This document shows positions 18,177-27,327 of a DNA stretch of 64,000 nt, piece by piece; the first letter of the stretch is position 1, and every line of letters starts with the position of its first letter. The notes under the pieces are model-generated. The model did not search any database. It saw only the letters and a list, made by a program, of their open reading frames with translations, and was not told where the DNA came from. Source of the stretch: Ferruginibacter sp. (GTDB lineage Bacteria; Bacteroidota; Bacteroidia; Chitinophagales; Chitinophagaceae); NCBI RefSeq assembly GCF_028288465.1, contig NZ_JAQBNR010000046.1, forward strand, positions 1 through 64,000, given 5' to 3'. Both the position numbers and the translations under genes were made by a program.

Positions 18177-20156
18177 ATGGAAGCGGTAGAAAACAGTATC
18201 TCAATTCTGATTATAGAAGATAACCCCGGCGACCAGGTGTTATTGGAGGCACACCTGGAAAATACGAGTCTGATTATCTCTGGTATCACCATGGCCTCAA
18301 CCCTCGCCGAGGGCATTATGCACCTGCAACAAAAATCTTTTTCGCTGATATTTCTCGACTTTTTTTTACCGGACAGCTCCGGCCTCGATGCATATCTTAA
18401 ACTGGTTAAAGTAAGCCCTGCCATTCCCGTAATTATTTTATCCGGCTTATCAGATACAGCCCTGGCTTTAAAAGCCATTTCGCTCGGTGCGCAGGACTTT
18501 ATCCTGAAAGGAGAATATGATGTGCAATCCCTGCAAAAATCTGTTTGGTATAGCATTGAAAGAAAAAAAAATATTGAACTTTTAAAAGAGAACAATGAAC
18601 GGTACGATATTATTTCAAAGGCAACCAACGATATTATATGGGACTGGAATCTTGATACAAATAAAGTAAAATGGATTGGCCAGGGGTTGAAGAATTACCT
18701 GCCGGTAAATACAGACATTACAAATATTCCTGATAAATTCTGGACCCGTGCACTTCACCCTGATGAACGAAAAAACATCGTGCGGAGCCTGCACGATACA
18801 ATCGAAAAGGGGGAAAATTCATGGGAATGCGACTACCGGTTTTTGAAAAACGATAGCAGCTACGCCCACATCAACAGCAGGGGCTATATCATCAAAAATG
18901 AAGCAAACAAAGCTGTCCGGATGATTGGATCCATCCAGGATATTACAGAAAGAAAAAAGGCAGAACTGGAAACTGAGCAGGCGAGAATTGAGGCAGAAGA
19001 AGCCCGCAAAACCCAGGAACAATTCCTTGCCAACATGAGCCATGAAATTAGAACTCCCATGAATGGTGTTATAGGAATGACACAGTTGCTTTCTGCCACC
19101 AATTTAAATGAAGATCAAAAAGAATTTGTGGAAAACATTCAGCAATCCACCGGCAACCTGATGGCCATCATCAATGACATTCTTGATCTTACTAAAATAG
19201 TGGCAGGAAAAATAACGCTGGTCCAAAAAGATTATCTCTTTGCGGATCTCATCACCAATTGTATTAAAATGAATCAATACAGGGCTGATGAGAAGGGAAT
19301 TTTGCTACACTGCACCATCGATGAAAATATACCGCCTGTATTATCAGGCGATCCTTATCGCTTAAACCAGATTTTGCTAAACCTGGTAAGCAATGCAATT
19401 AAGTTTACACACAAGGGTGAGGTAAATGTAATTATCAACCTGCAGGAGCAATCTGATGAGTCAGTTGCCCTGGAATTTATTGTTTCAGATACAGGAATTG
19501 GTATTGCGGCAGATAAAATAGATTCCATATTCGAACGCTTTATGCAGGTATCGGGAGATTCTACCAGGAAGTATGGTGGCACGGGTCTTGGCCTTACCAT
19601 TACCAAACAATTAATACAGTTGCTAGGTGGATCCATCACTGTGCGAAGCCACCAGCACGAAGGCAGTACTTTCTCTTTCTACCTTACCCTTTTAAAAGGC
19701 AAACAGCAGTCTGGTGACAATCCTGCCAGAGGGGAAACTTCTGAACCGAACCTGCGGAATGCCCTGGCCGGCATTCATATTTTGCTGGTAGAAGACAATC
19801 TTGTTAACCAGAAAGTAGCAGTTAAATTATTGGAAAGCCAGGGTGCCACAGTGGAAGTGGCCAACCACGGCAAAGAGGCCATTGAGCTGCTGAAAGACAT
19901 CCGGGCAGATATCATTCTGATGGATATTCAAATGCCCGAAATGGATGGCTATGAAGCCACCAAAATAATCAGGTACCAAATGCCGGAAGAGGTAAGCAAG
20001 CTGCCAATCATTGCCATGACGGCATCTGCCCTAATTTCCGACCAGAAAAAATGCCTGTTTGCAGGTATGAATGATTACATAGCAAAGCCTTACCAGGCAA
20101 TTGATTTATATAAAAAAATTCTGCAACAGCTAACGCCCTCCTGCTGTATTTTGTAA
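18177..20156 (+). CDS. Hybrid sensor histidine kinase, REC-PAS-HisKA-HATPase-REC
   Basis: 659 residues, cytosolic, no membrane segments. Order: N-terminal receiver (~8-125, phospho-acceptor D61 in IFLDFFLP), PAS domain (~140-260, ending GSIQDITERKK), coiled linker, HisKA with H289 in ANMSHEIRTPMNGVIG, HATPase_c with N-box LNLVSNAIKFTH, G1 SDTGIGI and G2 GGTGLGL (~400-505), and a C-terminal receiver (~533-655, D583 in ILMDIQMPEMDG). All catalytic residues are present. The double-receiver layout fits a phosphorelay hub that takes input from another kinase through its first receiver. No Hpt gene is adjacent; one lies at 30407. Confidence 0.93.
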   Translation: MEAVENSISILIIEDNPGDQVLLEAHLENTSLIISGITMASTLAEGIMHLQQKSFSLIFLDFFLPDSSGLDAYLKLVKVSPAIPVIILSGLSDTALALKAISLGAQDFILKGEYDVQSLQKSVWYSIERKKNIELLKENNERYDIISKATNDIIWDWNLDTNKVKWIGQGLKNYLPVNTDITNIPDKFWTRALHPDERKNIVRSLHDTIEKGENSWECDYRFLKNDSSYAHINSRGYIIKNEANKAVRMIGSIQDITERKKAELETEQARIEAEEARKTQEQFLANMSHEIRTPMNGVIGMTQLLSATNLNEDQKEFVENIQQSTGNLMAIINDILDLTKIVAGKITLVQKDYLFADLITNCIKMNQYRADEKGILLHCTIDENIPPVLSGDPYRLNQILLNLVSNAIKFTHKGEVNVIINLQEQSDESVALEFIVSDTGIGIAADKIDSIFERFMQVSGDSTRKYGGTGLGLTITKQLIQLLGGSITVRSHQHEGSTFSFYLTLLKGKQQSGDNPARGETSEPNLRNALAGIHILLVEDNLVNQKVAVKLLESQGATVEVANHGKEAIELLKDIRADIILMDIQMPEMDGYEATKIIRYQMPEEVSKLPIIAMTASALISDQKKCLFAGMNDYIAKPYQAIDLYKKILQQLTPSCCIL

Positions 20157-20345
20157 TTGGCTCTGCTAGTGCAATATCTTTTTGATAGTTGTAACTAACT
20201 AAACGACCGTTATCAATTTGTTATTAACAAACCGGCAACGGCTGTTTCACTCATCTGCCAATACATTTGTTTATGCTGTGTTTCTAAAAAAAAGAAACAG
20301 AATTATTAACTATGCCAGTGCAGGCTTTTAAAACAATCATTTACC

Positions 20346-20915
20346 ATGGCCGAAATTGACGAAGCTATTCAGGAACAGGTAGAACACGCCGCAAAAAATA
20401 AACTTAACTCCATGATAGCGGTAATGGTTGCAATAACTGCCACATTTATGGCGTTGTGCAATGTAAAAGATGGCAATATTGTGCAGGCAATGTCGCAGGC
20501 GCAAGCAAATGCATTAAATTCCTGGAGTTATTTTGAGGCAAAAAGTACCAAGCAGGCTATTGCTGAAAATACACTGTCTGTGTTAAAATTGCAATCACCT
20601 GTGGTAAATACTGAGGTGATAAAAAATTATGAAGCTACCATTGCCCGTTACGAAAAAGAAAAAGAAGCTATTAAAGCTGAGGCTCAGGGATTCCAGAAAC
20701 AATATGACAACATTAATCTTTTTGATGACCAGTTCGACATGACTGATGCACTGCTGACCATCTCGATCGCCATGCTGGGCGTTGCATCTCTTACGCAAAA
20801 AAAATGGCTGTTTTATTTTGCTTCTGCTGTAAGCTGCACGGGAATTTTTCTGGGATTAGCTGCCTTTATGAAAATCAGCCTGCATTCAGATTTTGTATCA
20901 AAAATCTTAGGATAA
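20346..20915 (+). CDS. DUF4337 membrane protein
   Basis: 189 residues. One hydrophobic segment near residues 22-40 (MIAVMVAITATFMALCNV) after an acidic cytosolic start, a central coiled-coil-prone segment (~95-125, ARYEKEKEAIKAEAQGF), then two C-terminal membrane segments (~135-152 and ~155-178). This layout, with the SWSYFEAKSTKQ stretch after the first segment, is that of DUF4337. The function is unknown. It has about 190 bp of free DNA on each side and is probably monocistronic. Confidence 0.8.
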   Translation: MAEIDEAIQEQVEHAAKNKLNSMIAVMVAITATFMALCNVKDGNIVQAMSQAQANALNSWSYFEAKSTKQAIAENTLSVLKLQSPVVNTEVIKNYEATIARYEKEKEAIKAEAQGFQKQYDNINLFDDQFDMTDALLTISIAMLGVASLTQKKWLFYFASAVSCTGIFLGLAAFMKISLHSDFVSKILG

Positions 20916-21102
20916 GCAACTCAACACATTTTAACGAGCATATCCTACGCATGTAACATGGAGCCTACGGTAAGCGTAATTTGTTTCAATAAAAGATCAT
21001 TTTTTTCAACATCCCATTTATCTAAAAAAATAACGCCGTTAAAACTAGCTAATGCAGTATTTTGCAGTCTCAAAAAAATCCATCAGCTGGTAAAACATTA
21101 TT

Positions 21103-21594
21103 ATGAGACAGTTTGTTTTATTTATTTTTTGTTTTGTATCATTTAACCATTTGCAGGCACAAACGCTGACTGATTTTGACCTTGTTAAAATGGAAAAGGC
21201 CACGGATTATAAGCCTGCAGAACCGTTCGTTTTGCAGACTGCTAATTACCTTTTGGCAGTTCCTTTTAAAAAAGACAGTAAGGATCGTTTAAATGCGCTG
21301 CGCTTCATTGGCAAATGGATGAACGGAACACCAGATTACTCGTTTTCATTTACAGATATTGCTGACAAAATAGGCAAGGAAAATTACGACCTCATCGGCC
21401 AGTATATGGCTGCCCTGGCAAAATATACACTTGAAAATAAAGTAGCTGCCAGGGATACAAAGGTAGCCCGGTTAAACGCCATGATCACGTTGCTTGATTA
21501 TTGTGAAAACAAAGACAACAACATGCGTATGTCAAAACAATTAAAAAAATTAGCCGAAGCAAGAAGCAAGGGTGAACTGGAAAAATCAATGTAA
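21103..21594 (+). CDS. Exported hypothetical protein
   Basis: 163 residues. A signal peptide ends at about residue 19 (FNHLQAQ). The mature protein is mostly alpha-helical and charged, with no cysteines in the first half and a Lys-rich end (KQLKKLAEARSKGELEK). I do not recognise a family. It lies 100 bp before the carbohydrate porin gene on the same strand, so a shared envelope role is possible. Similar short secreted proteins are common in Chitinophagaceae, from general knowledge rather than a search. Confidence 0.6.
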   Translation: MRQFVLFIFCFVSFNHLQAQTLTDFDLVKMEKATDYKPAEPFVLQTANYLLAVPFKKDSKDRLNALRFIGKWMNGTPDYSFSFTDIADKIGKENYDLIGQYMAALAKYTLENKVAARDTKVARLNAMITLLDYCENKDNNMRMSKQLKKLAEARSKGELEKSM

Positions 21595-21694
21595 AGCAAC
21601 ATAAAAAATCATCCTATAAAAACGCTTTGTTGAGGAGGATTGATTGTATTTAAAATATAGAATCCGGTACCCGCGAATTAAACGCAAACTTCGA

Positions 21695-23029
21695 ATGAAG
21701 CAACTTTCAATACTACTACTAGTGCAAATATGCACGATCCCTGCTTTTGCACAATCACTTTTAGACAGTAATAAAAACTGGTCATTTCATTTTCAGCTAA
21801 CGGCCATTAACCAATCTCACCCTGCTTTTACAGCAAAATATTCGGGTAACAATAGCCTGGTTAACGAAGCTGAACGTCAAAAACTGTCGGTTACTACTAC
21901 CCTTTTTATTGGCAGAAAACTGTGGAAAAATGCAGGCATATATGTTAATCCGGAAATTGCCGGCGGGTCCGGCCTCAGCTCAGCCAAAGGTATTGCGGGA
22001 TTTACCAATGGCGAAACTTTCAGAATTGGAAGTGCAGACCCCAAATTATATATTGCAAGGTTGTACCTGACGCAACATATTTCTTTGAAAAAAAATGCAG
22101 ATAAAAAACTCGAAGACGGAGCGAACCAGGTAGCGGAAACAGTTGCGGCTAACCGGATTACATTCACCGCAGGTAAAATATGTCTGGCTGATTTCTTTGA
22201 TAAAAATACATACAGTCACGATCCGCGGACACAGTTTTTAAACTGGTCTCTTATGAGTAATGCGGCCTGGGACTATCCCGCTGATACCCGCGGTTACACG
22301 CAGGGGCTGATTGCCGAATTGGTTCATCCCACCTGGGCTGTAAGAATTGCATCTGTACTGGTTCCCCGCAAAGCCAACGGCTTGCAGCTGGACTACAAAA
22401 TAACAAAAGCACATTCGGAAACACTCGAGATAGAAAAAGGCTGGCAAGCGACAAAGCCAGGCGTTGTAAGATTACTTATGTTCCGGAATGTAACCCAGGC
22501 ACCCACCTATGCCACAACTTTACACGACGTTAAAAATGGGGACAGCAGCAGTGTGGATGTGTACAGTGGTGTTAAAGAATGGAAAAAATATGGCGGTGTA
22601 AAATATGGACTTGGCATCAACGCCGAACAGGAAATTTATCCCTCCCTTGGAGTATTTTTTAAAGCCAGTTACAATGATGGCAAAACTGCTACCTGGGCTT
22701 TTACAGAGATAGACGAAAGTGTCAGTGCAGGTGTTAACATAAAGGGCTCCCAATGGAAAAGACCGGGTGATAATATCGGCATCGCACAAGTAGTCAACGG
22801 TATTTCCAAAGATCACCAGCAGTTTTTAAATGCCGGATTATATGGTTTTATTATAGGCGACGGAAAGCTGAACTACGGACATGAAAGCATTACAGAAATA
22901 TATTACCAGGCGCAGATATCTTCTGCATTTTCACTTTCATTCGATTGCCAGTTTGTGCTGCATCCCGCCTACAATAAAGATCGCGGGCCGGTGAATGTAT
23001 TGGCATTCAGGGGGCATGTCGCACTGTAA
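21695..23029 (+). CDS. Carbohydrate porin, OprB-like outer-membrane barrel
   Basis: 444 residues from MKQLSILLL; an open frame to 21644 adds 17 residues that bury the signal peptide. The signal peptide ends IPAFAQ. The mature protein follows the carbohydrate-selective porin pattern: IYVNPEIAGGSGLSSAKGIAGF, KLYIARLYLTQHI, AGKICLADFFDKNTYSHDPRTQF, NAAWDYPADTRGYTQGLIAEL, and a long strand-rich C-terminal half. OprB-type porins pass sugars across the outer membrane. No sugar transport or degradation genes are next to it, so the substrate is open. Confidence 0.85.
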   Translation: MKQLSILLLVQICTIPAFAQSLLDSNKNWSFHFQLTAINQSHPAFTAKYSGNNSLVNEAERQKLSVTTTLFIGRKLWKNAGIYVNPEIAGGSGLSSAKGIAGFTNGETFRIGSADPKLYIARLYLTQHISLKKNADKKLEDGANQVAETVAANRITFTAGKICLADFFDKNTYSHDPRTQFLNWSLMSNAAWDYPADTRGYTQGLIAELVHPTWAVRIASVLVPRKANGLQLDYKITKAHSETLEIEKGWQATKPGVVRLLMFRNVTQAPTYATTLHDVKNGDSSSVDVYSGVKEWKKYGGVKYGLGINAEQEIYPSLGVFFKASYNDGKTATWAFTEIDESVSAGVNIKGSQWKRPGDNIGIAQVVNGISKDHQQFLNAGLYGFIIGDGKLNYGHESITEIYYQAQISSAFSLSFDCQFVLHPAYNKDRGPVNVLAFRGHVAL

Positions 23030-23071
23030 GTTGTAACCGGACATTAACCAGGGATTTCCGGTCGCCGGAAA

Positions 23072-24397
23072 TTATTTTTTCTTCGCGGATAGCTTATCCA
23101 TTTCCATATAATCAAGTGTAAGATTAGCCAGCGTTTCCACACCCAATTTTAACCCGCTGTCATCAATAAAAAAATCAGGCGTATGGTGTGATGGAGCGGT
23201 TAATGGATTACCGCCTTTTGGCATACCGCCTAAAAAGAAAAACAGGCCGGGTACTTTTTCCTGGTAAAAAGAAAAATCTTCGGCACCCGTTTGCGCAACT
23301 GTTAAAACAACATTTTCCCTGCCCGCGGATTGCTGTAAGGAAGGCAGCATTTTTTCCGTTAAAGCAGGATCATTAAAAGTTACGGGAAAACTGGATTCGT
23401 ACGGAATAATGGCTTCTGCGGTAACGCCTGCACTTTCCCCTGTTTTGGTAACAACTTCCCGTACTCTTGCAATCAGCATCTTCCTGTCTTCTTGTTTCAA
23501 AGCCCGGATGGTACCCAGCATTTCAACTTTTTCAGGAATGATATTTCCCCTGTTGCCGCCGTTGATAGCGCCAATGGTTACTATGCCTGCATTTTCGGTA
23601 ATGTTTAAATTGCGGCTTATGATGGCCTGTAAATTATTAATGATTTGTGCAGCAGCAACAATAGGATCAATGGCCGACCAGGGGTAAGCCCCGTGAGCAG
23701 ACCGCCCTTTTACAATTATTTTCATATCATCTACGCTGGCCAGAATTCCACCGGGCTTGTATTTTATTTTACCCACTTCTGTCTGCGAATTAATATGCAA
23801 ACCAAATACAACATCCACTTTAGGATTCTCCATCACTCCTTCCTTTATCATCAGTTCCGCACCCGCATCTTCTCCCTGTGCAGCACCTTCTTCAGCTGGC
23901 TGAAAAATAAATTTCACGGTACCTTTCAATTCTTTTTTCATCCCCGCCAATACTTCGGCAACACCCATCAGTATAGCAACATGCGTATCATGTCCGCATG
24001 CGTGCATTACGCCGGTTTCTTTGCCATTGTATTGCACTTTTACTTTTGATGCAAACGGAACAGGTGTTCTTTCAGTAACAGGCAACGCATCCATATCGGC
24101 CCTTAAAGCTACTACCGGTCCGGGTTTATCTCCTTTTAAAATTCCTACCACGCCGGTAACCCCGACCGCGGTTTTAACTTCAATACCTAAAGACTCCAGG
24201 TGTTTTGCAATGAGCGCTGCTGTGCGAACTTCGTGGTTGCCCAGTTCGGGATGTTCATGTATATCCCGCCGCCAGCCGATTACCTTTTGTTCTATTTTAT
24301 CCGCGGCATTGTCAGCCTCCTTTCTCAGGGCCGCGTTCTGTGCAGTTGAAGACAGGCTTACTAAAGCCAGCAGAGTAGTCACCAGGATATTTCTCAT
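23072..24397 (-). CDS. Exported M20 family amidohydrolase
   Basis: 441 residues with a signal peptide (residues 1-20, ends SSTAQ), so it acts in the periplasm. It has the M20D amidohydrolase motifs in order: RRDIHEHPELG, HACGHDTHVAILMG (metal Cys/His/His), QPAEEGAAQGEDAGA (metal and catalytic Glu), FGLHINSQTEVG, and GAEDFSFYQ near the end. The fold is a Zn-peptidase domain with an inserted dimerisation domain. Family members hydrolyse N-acyl amino acids, indole-acetyl amides or N-acetyl-diaminopimelate; the substrate here is unknown. It is convergent with the porin gene, 42 bp apart. Confidence 0.9.
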   Translation of the reverse strand: MRNILVTTLLALVSLSSTAQNAALRKEADNAADKIEQKVIGWRRDIHEHPELGNHEVRTAALIAKHLESLGIEVKTAVGVTGVVGILKGDKPGPVVALRADMDALPVTERTPVPFASKVKVQYNGKETGVMHACGHDTHVAILMGVAEVLAGMKKELKGTVKFIFQPAEEGAAQGEDAGAELMIKEGVMENPKVDVVFGLHINSQTEVGKIKYKPGGILASVDDMKIIVKGRSAHGAYPWSAIDPIVAAAQIINNLQAIISRNLNITENAGIVTIGAINGGNRGNIIPEKVEMLGTIRALKQEDRKMLIARVREVVTKTGESAGVTAEAIIPYESSFPVTFNDPALTEKMLPSLQQSAGRENVVLTVAQTGAEDFSFYQEKVPGLFFFLGGMPKGGNPLTAPSHHTPDFFIDDSGLKLGVETLANLTLDYMEMDKLSAKKK

Positions 24398-24684
24398 AAT
24401 GTCAGTTTGATTGCCAAGTTACTTTAAAATGCGTTCAAATGAACAAGGCGGTATTGGTTCTGTTTAACTATGCTTTCAATCAAAAGATGGCACACGCACT
24501 TCCCGGAATTGAAAAAAATCCGGGTAACGCAACTATTGTACGATAAGCCACGTTGATAACAGTGATCCCTTCTGGTATTAAACTAAGCCATTTAAATAAA
24601 CACTGTACTGGCTGGGCTTGTTAAAAATAAAAGTGATTAGTTAGTTTCTGTTTATATTTATAAAGAGATGAAAATTTCAATTGC

Positions 24685-26652
24685 ATGCTTATGCCGTTTT
24701 TTACAAGCCTGTTTTCTATCATTTACCGTTTAAAAATATACCGTTGTCTCATTCTGTTTATTTGTTGGTCCAACGCTGTGCAGGCACAACTTTGGAATGG
24801 TAACCTGGGAGCGCCGGTGCTCAACATTACATTTGGTGCAGGCCCTTCCCAGCCGCTGGCTTCAGATGCAACTTCTTTTACCTACACAAATGGGTGTCCT
24901 TCTGAAGGGCAATATGCCATCGAGCATCAGTTACCGGGTTGTTTCGGCGATACGTGGACTATACTGGTCGGGGATTATACCCACGACTTTGAAGGACATT
25001 ATATGCTGGTAAACGGCGGCGCTCATTCGGGAACAGTTTTAGTGCAAAAGGTAGATGGTTTGTGTGGCAACACTACCTACCAGTTTGCTGCCTTTATAAC
25101 AAATGTTCTGCGGGAGACGGCCTGCGGGGGTACGCCGGCTTTGCCTAATATCACCTTCAGCGTAGAAGCGACAGATGGCACCATCCTGGAATCGTACAAC
25201 ACAGGAGATTTACCAATTACTGTTGCAAGATACTGGACAGAATATGGCGTTTGTTATACAACGCCGCCCGTACCCATGCCCATCGTGTTGCGTATTAAGA
25301 ATAATGCAACAGGAAGCTGCGGCTGTGCCTTTGTAATGGACAATGTGAGTCTAAAACCGGCCGGGCCAGGTATTACCCTTACATTGGATGGAAAGCAAAT
25401 TCAACAAATTGATCTGTGTAGTGGTTATAAAGATCCATTGCTTTTGGAAGCAAATTATACCACTGGCTTTATAGACCCTGCAATGCACTGGCAGCAGAGT
25501 ACTGATGGTGGCAGGACATGGTTAGACATTCCGGGTGCCAATACGCCGACTTATCTCATCCCCCGAAGAAACCAGGGCATTATTGCCTACCGGTTTTGGA
25601 TGGCCCAGCAAATTAACCTGGGCATTGCCAGTTGTACCATTAATTCAGATATGATTGTTACCAATGTTCATCCCGGCCCGGATCAGTTGCCTTTGCAACC
25701 TTTGCCAGCTTGTTTAAACAGTGAACTTGTTCTTCGATCTCGTTCCGGCTTTCAGCACTACGAATGGAAGGGTCCCAACGGATATCAAAGCAGCCAGCCA
25801 ATGCCGGTAATTAAAGATATTAATTACTCAGATCAGGGATTGTATACCTTACTGGCCTCCGATGATGTAGGTTGCACAGCGCTGGACAGTTTTCTGCTGA
25901 CAGTATATCCCGGGGCTGCCATTGCAACCAATCCGGTGTATACAATTTGCGAGGGTACAACGGTGCATCTTGCCGCAAGTGGAGAAGGAAATTTTGCCTG
26001 GACTCCAGCTGCTTACCTGTCTGATACAAACATTGGCAACCCGTTTTCCACCCCCCCTGATTCTATCCAATACCAAGTTGTATTGACTAACATGTATGGC
26101 TGCAAAGATTCTGCATTGGTAAATATCAACATACTTAAAAAGGCGGTGGTAAGTGCGGGTGCTGATCACTTTATACTGGCGGGTGATACTGTTCTACTGA
26201 ACGGATCAGTGAAGGGTACAGATGTACACTATCTATGGACATCTACTGGTGCTGTGGCTGTTGACCAGGTGATTCAACCCCGTGTGGCACCCTTAGTTGA
26301 AACAAGTTATACCCTTTCTGCATCTGCAACAACCGGATGTGGCGATGCCAGCTCAACCACCACCGTTCATGTATATAAAGATATCTTTTTGCCGGGTGCA
26401 TTTTCTCCGAATGCAGACGGCCTGAATGATGTTTATCACGTCATCCCACCGGACAGTTACCCGCTTACTTACTTTGCCATTTTCAACCGGCAGGGTAAAA
26501 AAGTTTTTAGTACTGCCAATCCAAACATTGGCTGGGATGGGAATTTCCAGGGCACGCCACAAGCACCAGGCACTTATGTTTATTACCTTGAAATGAAGCG
26601 GGGTAATGGAAAAAAGATAATAAGAAAAGGCAGCATTGTATTAGTCCGTTAG
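24685..26652 (+). CDS. T9SS type B secreted protein
   Basis: 655 residues. The N-terminal hydrophobic segment ends NAVQAQ near residue 35; ATGs at 24685 and 24691 are both possible. Residues ~36-230 form a beta-sandwich rich in Gly, Cys and aromatics (DFEGHYMLVNGGAHSGTVLV), perhaps carbohydrate-binding. Residues ~230-560 hold PKD/Ig-like modules. The last ~90 residues are the T9SS type B domain (FLPGAFSPNADGLNDVY, FNRQGKKVFS, GWDGNFQG, PGTYVYYLE). It would be exported by T9SS and attached or released at the surface. No T9SS structural gene is in the window. Confidence 0.85.
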   Translation: MLMPFFTSLFSIIYRLKIYRCLILFICWSNAVQAQLWNGNLGAPVLNITFGAGPSQPLASDATSFTYTNGCPSEGQYAIEHQLPGCFGDTWTILVGDYTHDFEGHYMLVNGGAHSGTVLVQKVDGLCGNTTYQFAAFITNVLRETACGGTPALPNITFSVEATDGTILESYNTGDLPITVARYWTEYGVCYTTPPVPMPIVLRIKNNATGSCGCAFVMDNVSLKPAGPGITLTLDGKQIQQIDLCSGYKDPLLLEANYTTGFIDPAMHWQQSTDGGRTWLDIPGANTPTYLIPRRNQGIIAYRFWMAQQINLGIASCTINSDMIVTNVHPGPDQLPLQPLPACLNSELVLRSRSGFQHYEWKGPNGYQSSQPMPVIKDINYSDQGLYTLLASDDVGCTALDSFLLTVYPGAAIATNPVYTICEGTTVHLAASGEGNFAWTPAAYLSDTNIGNPFSTPPDSIQYQVVLTNMYGCKDSALVNINILKKAVVSAGADHFILAGDTVLLNGSVKGTDVHYLWTSTGAVAVDQVIQPRVAPLVETSYTLSASATTGCGDASSTTTVHVYKDIFLPGAFSPNADGLNDVYHVIPPDSYPLTYFAIFNRQGKKVFSTANPNIGWDGNFQGTPQAPGTYVYYLEMKRGNGKKIIRKGSIVLVR

Positions 26653-26699
26653 GTGTTAAACAATCAGCAAAAAAATAAACATTTACATTTACCCAATCT

Positions 26700-26707
26700 T
26701 AAATTTG
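26700..26707 (+). promoter_or_regulatory. Bacteroidota -7 element before the VOC gene
   Basis: TAAATTTG followed by C, an exact TAnnTTTG match, 42 bp before the ATG at 26750. No clear -33 TTTG is visible at 19-21 bp. Confidence 0.55.
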
Positions 26708-26749
26708 CCTCAGTCTAATAACTATTTCTATTAACAAATAACAATTGCC

Positions 26750-27160
26750 ATGAATTTTAAAATAAACCACCTGCAGCACACCGGTATACCTGTAACCGAT
26801 TTAGACGTTTCCGAAGCTTTTTATAAAAAATTAGGATTTGAAAATGTAATGGCCTCCGGCTTTGAACACAACAGTGGCAAAGGTACTATGGCAATGATGC
26901 AACAGGGAGCAATGATTGTTGAGCTATACCAGATGCCGCCACAAGAGCTGGAAGAAATCAGAAGCCGCTCTAACGGTCACATAGATCATATTGCTTTTGA
27001 TGTATCTGATATTGACGAAGCATTCACAGAATTAAGAAATGACGGCTTCAATGTAATGGAGGCTGCACCTGTTTTTTTGCCCTTCTGGAAAAATGGTTGT
27101 AAGTATTTTAACATCACCGGGCCGGACGGAGAAAGGCTGGAGTTTAACCAGATATTATAA
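26750..27160 (+). CDS. VOC family (glyoxalase-like) protein
   Basis: 136 residues, cytosolic. Two beta-alpha-beta-beta-beta modules typical of the vicinal oxygen chelate fold: HTGIPVTDLDVSEAFYKKLGF at the start and HIDHIAFDVSDIDEAFTELRNDGF in the second half. Possible metal ligands are the first His (HTG), the Glu in MIVELYQ, the His of HIDH and the Glu in GERLEFNQ, the same order as lactoylglutathione lyase. The true reaction is not determined. It is followed after 167 bp by the solute-binding-like gene on the same strand. Confidence 0.85.
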   Translation: MNFKINHLQHTGIPVTDLDVSEAFYKKLGFENVMASGFEHNSGKGTMAMMQQGAMIVELYQMPPQELEEIRSRSNGHIDHIAFDVSDIDEAFTELRNDGFNVMEAAPVFLPFWKNGCKYFNITGPDGERLEFNQIL

Positions 27161-27327
27161 CAATTATAAGCGATGAATAACGATCAGGATGCCACAGATT
27201 GATGCTGGAAAAAGGATACAAAATTTGACAAAAAAAATGTTGCCAGTTTATCCGCAACGCTGCTAAAATAAGAAGTAACTATCTTGCGGCCACATATACC
27301 TGGCAAACAAAATCAACAATACTATTC

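Noticed and set aside
23645-24049. 134-codon frame opposite the M20 amidohydrolase
   Set aside because: Antisense to conserved catalytic motifs; composition (many Phe, His, Tyr) is typical of an antisense shadow.
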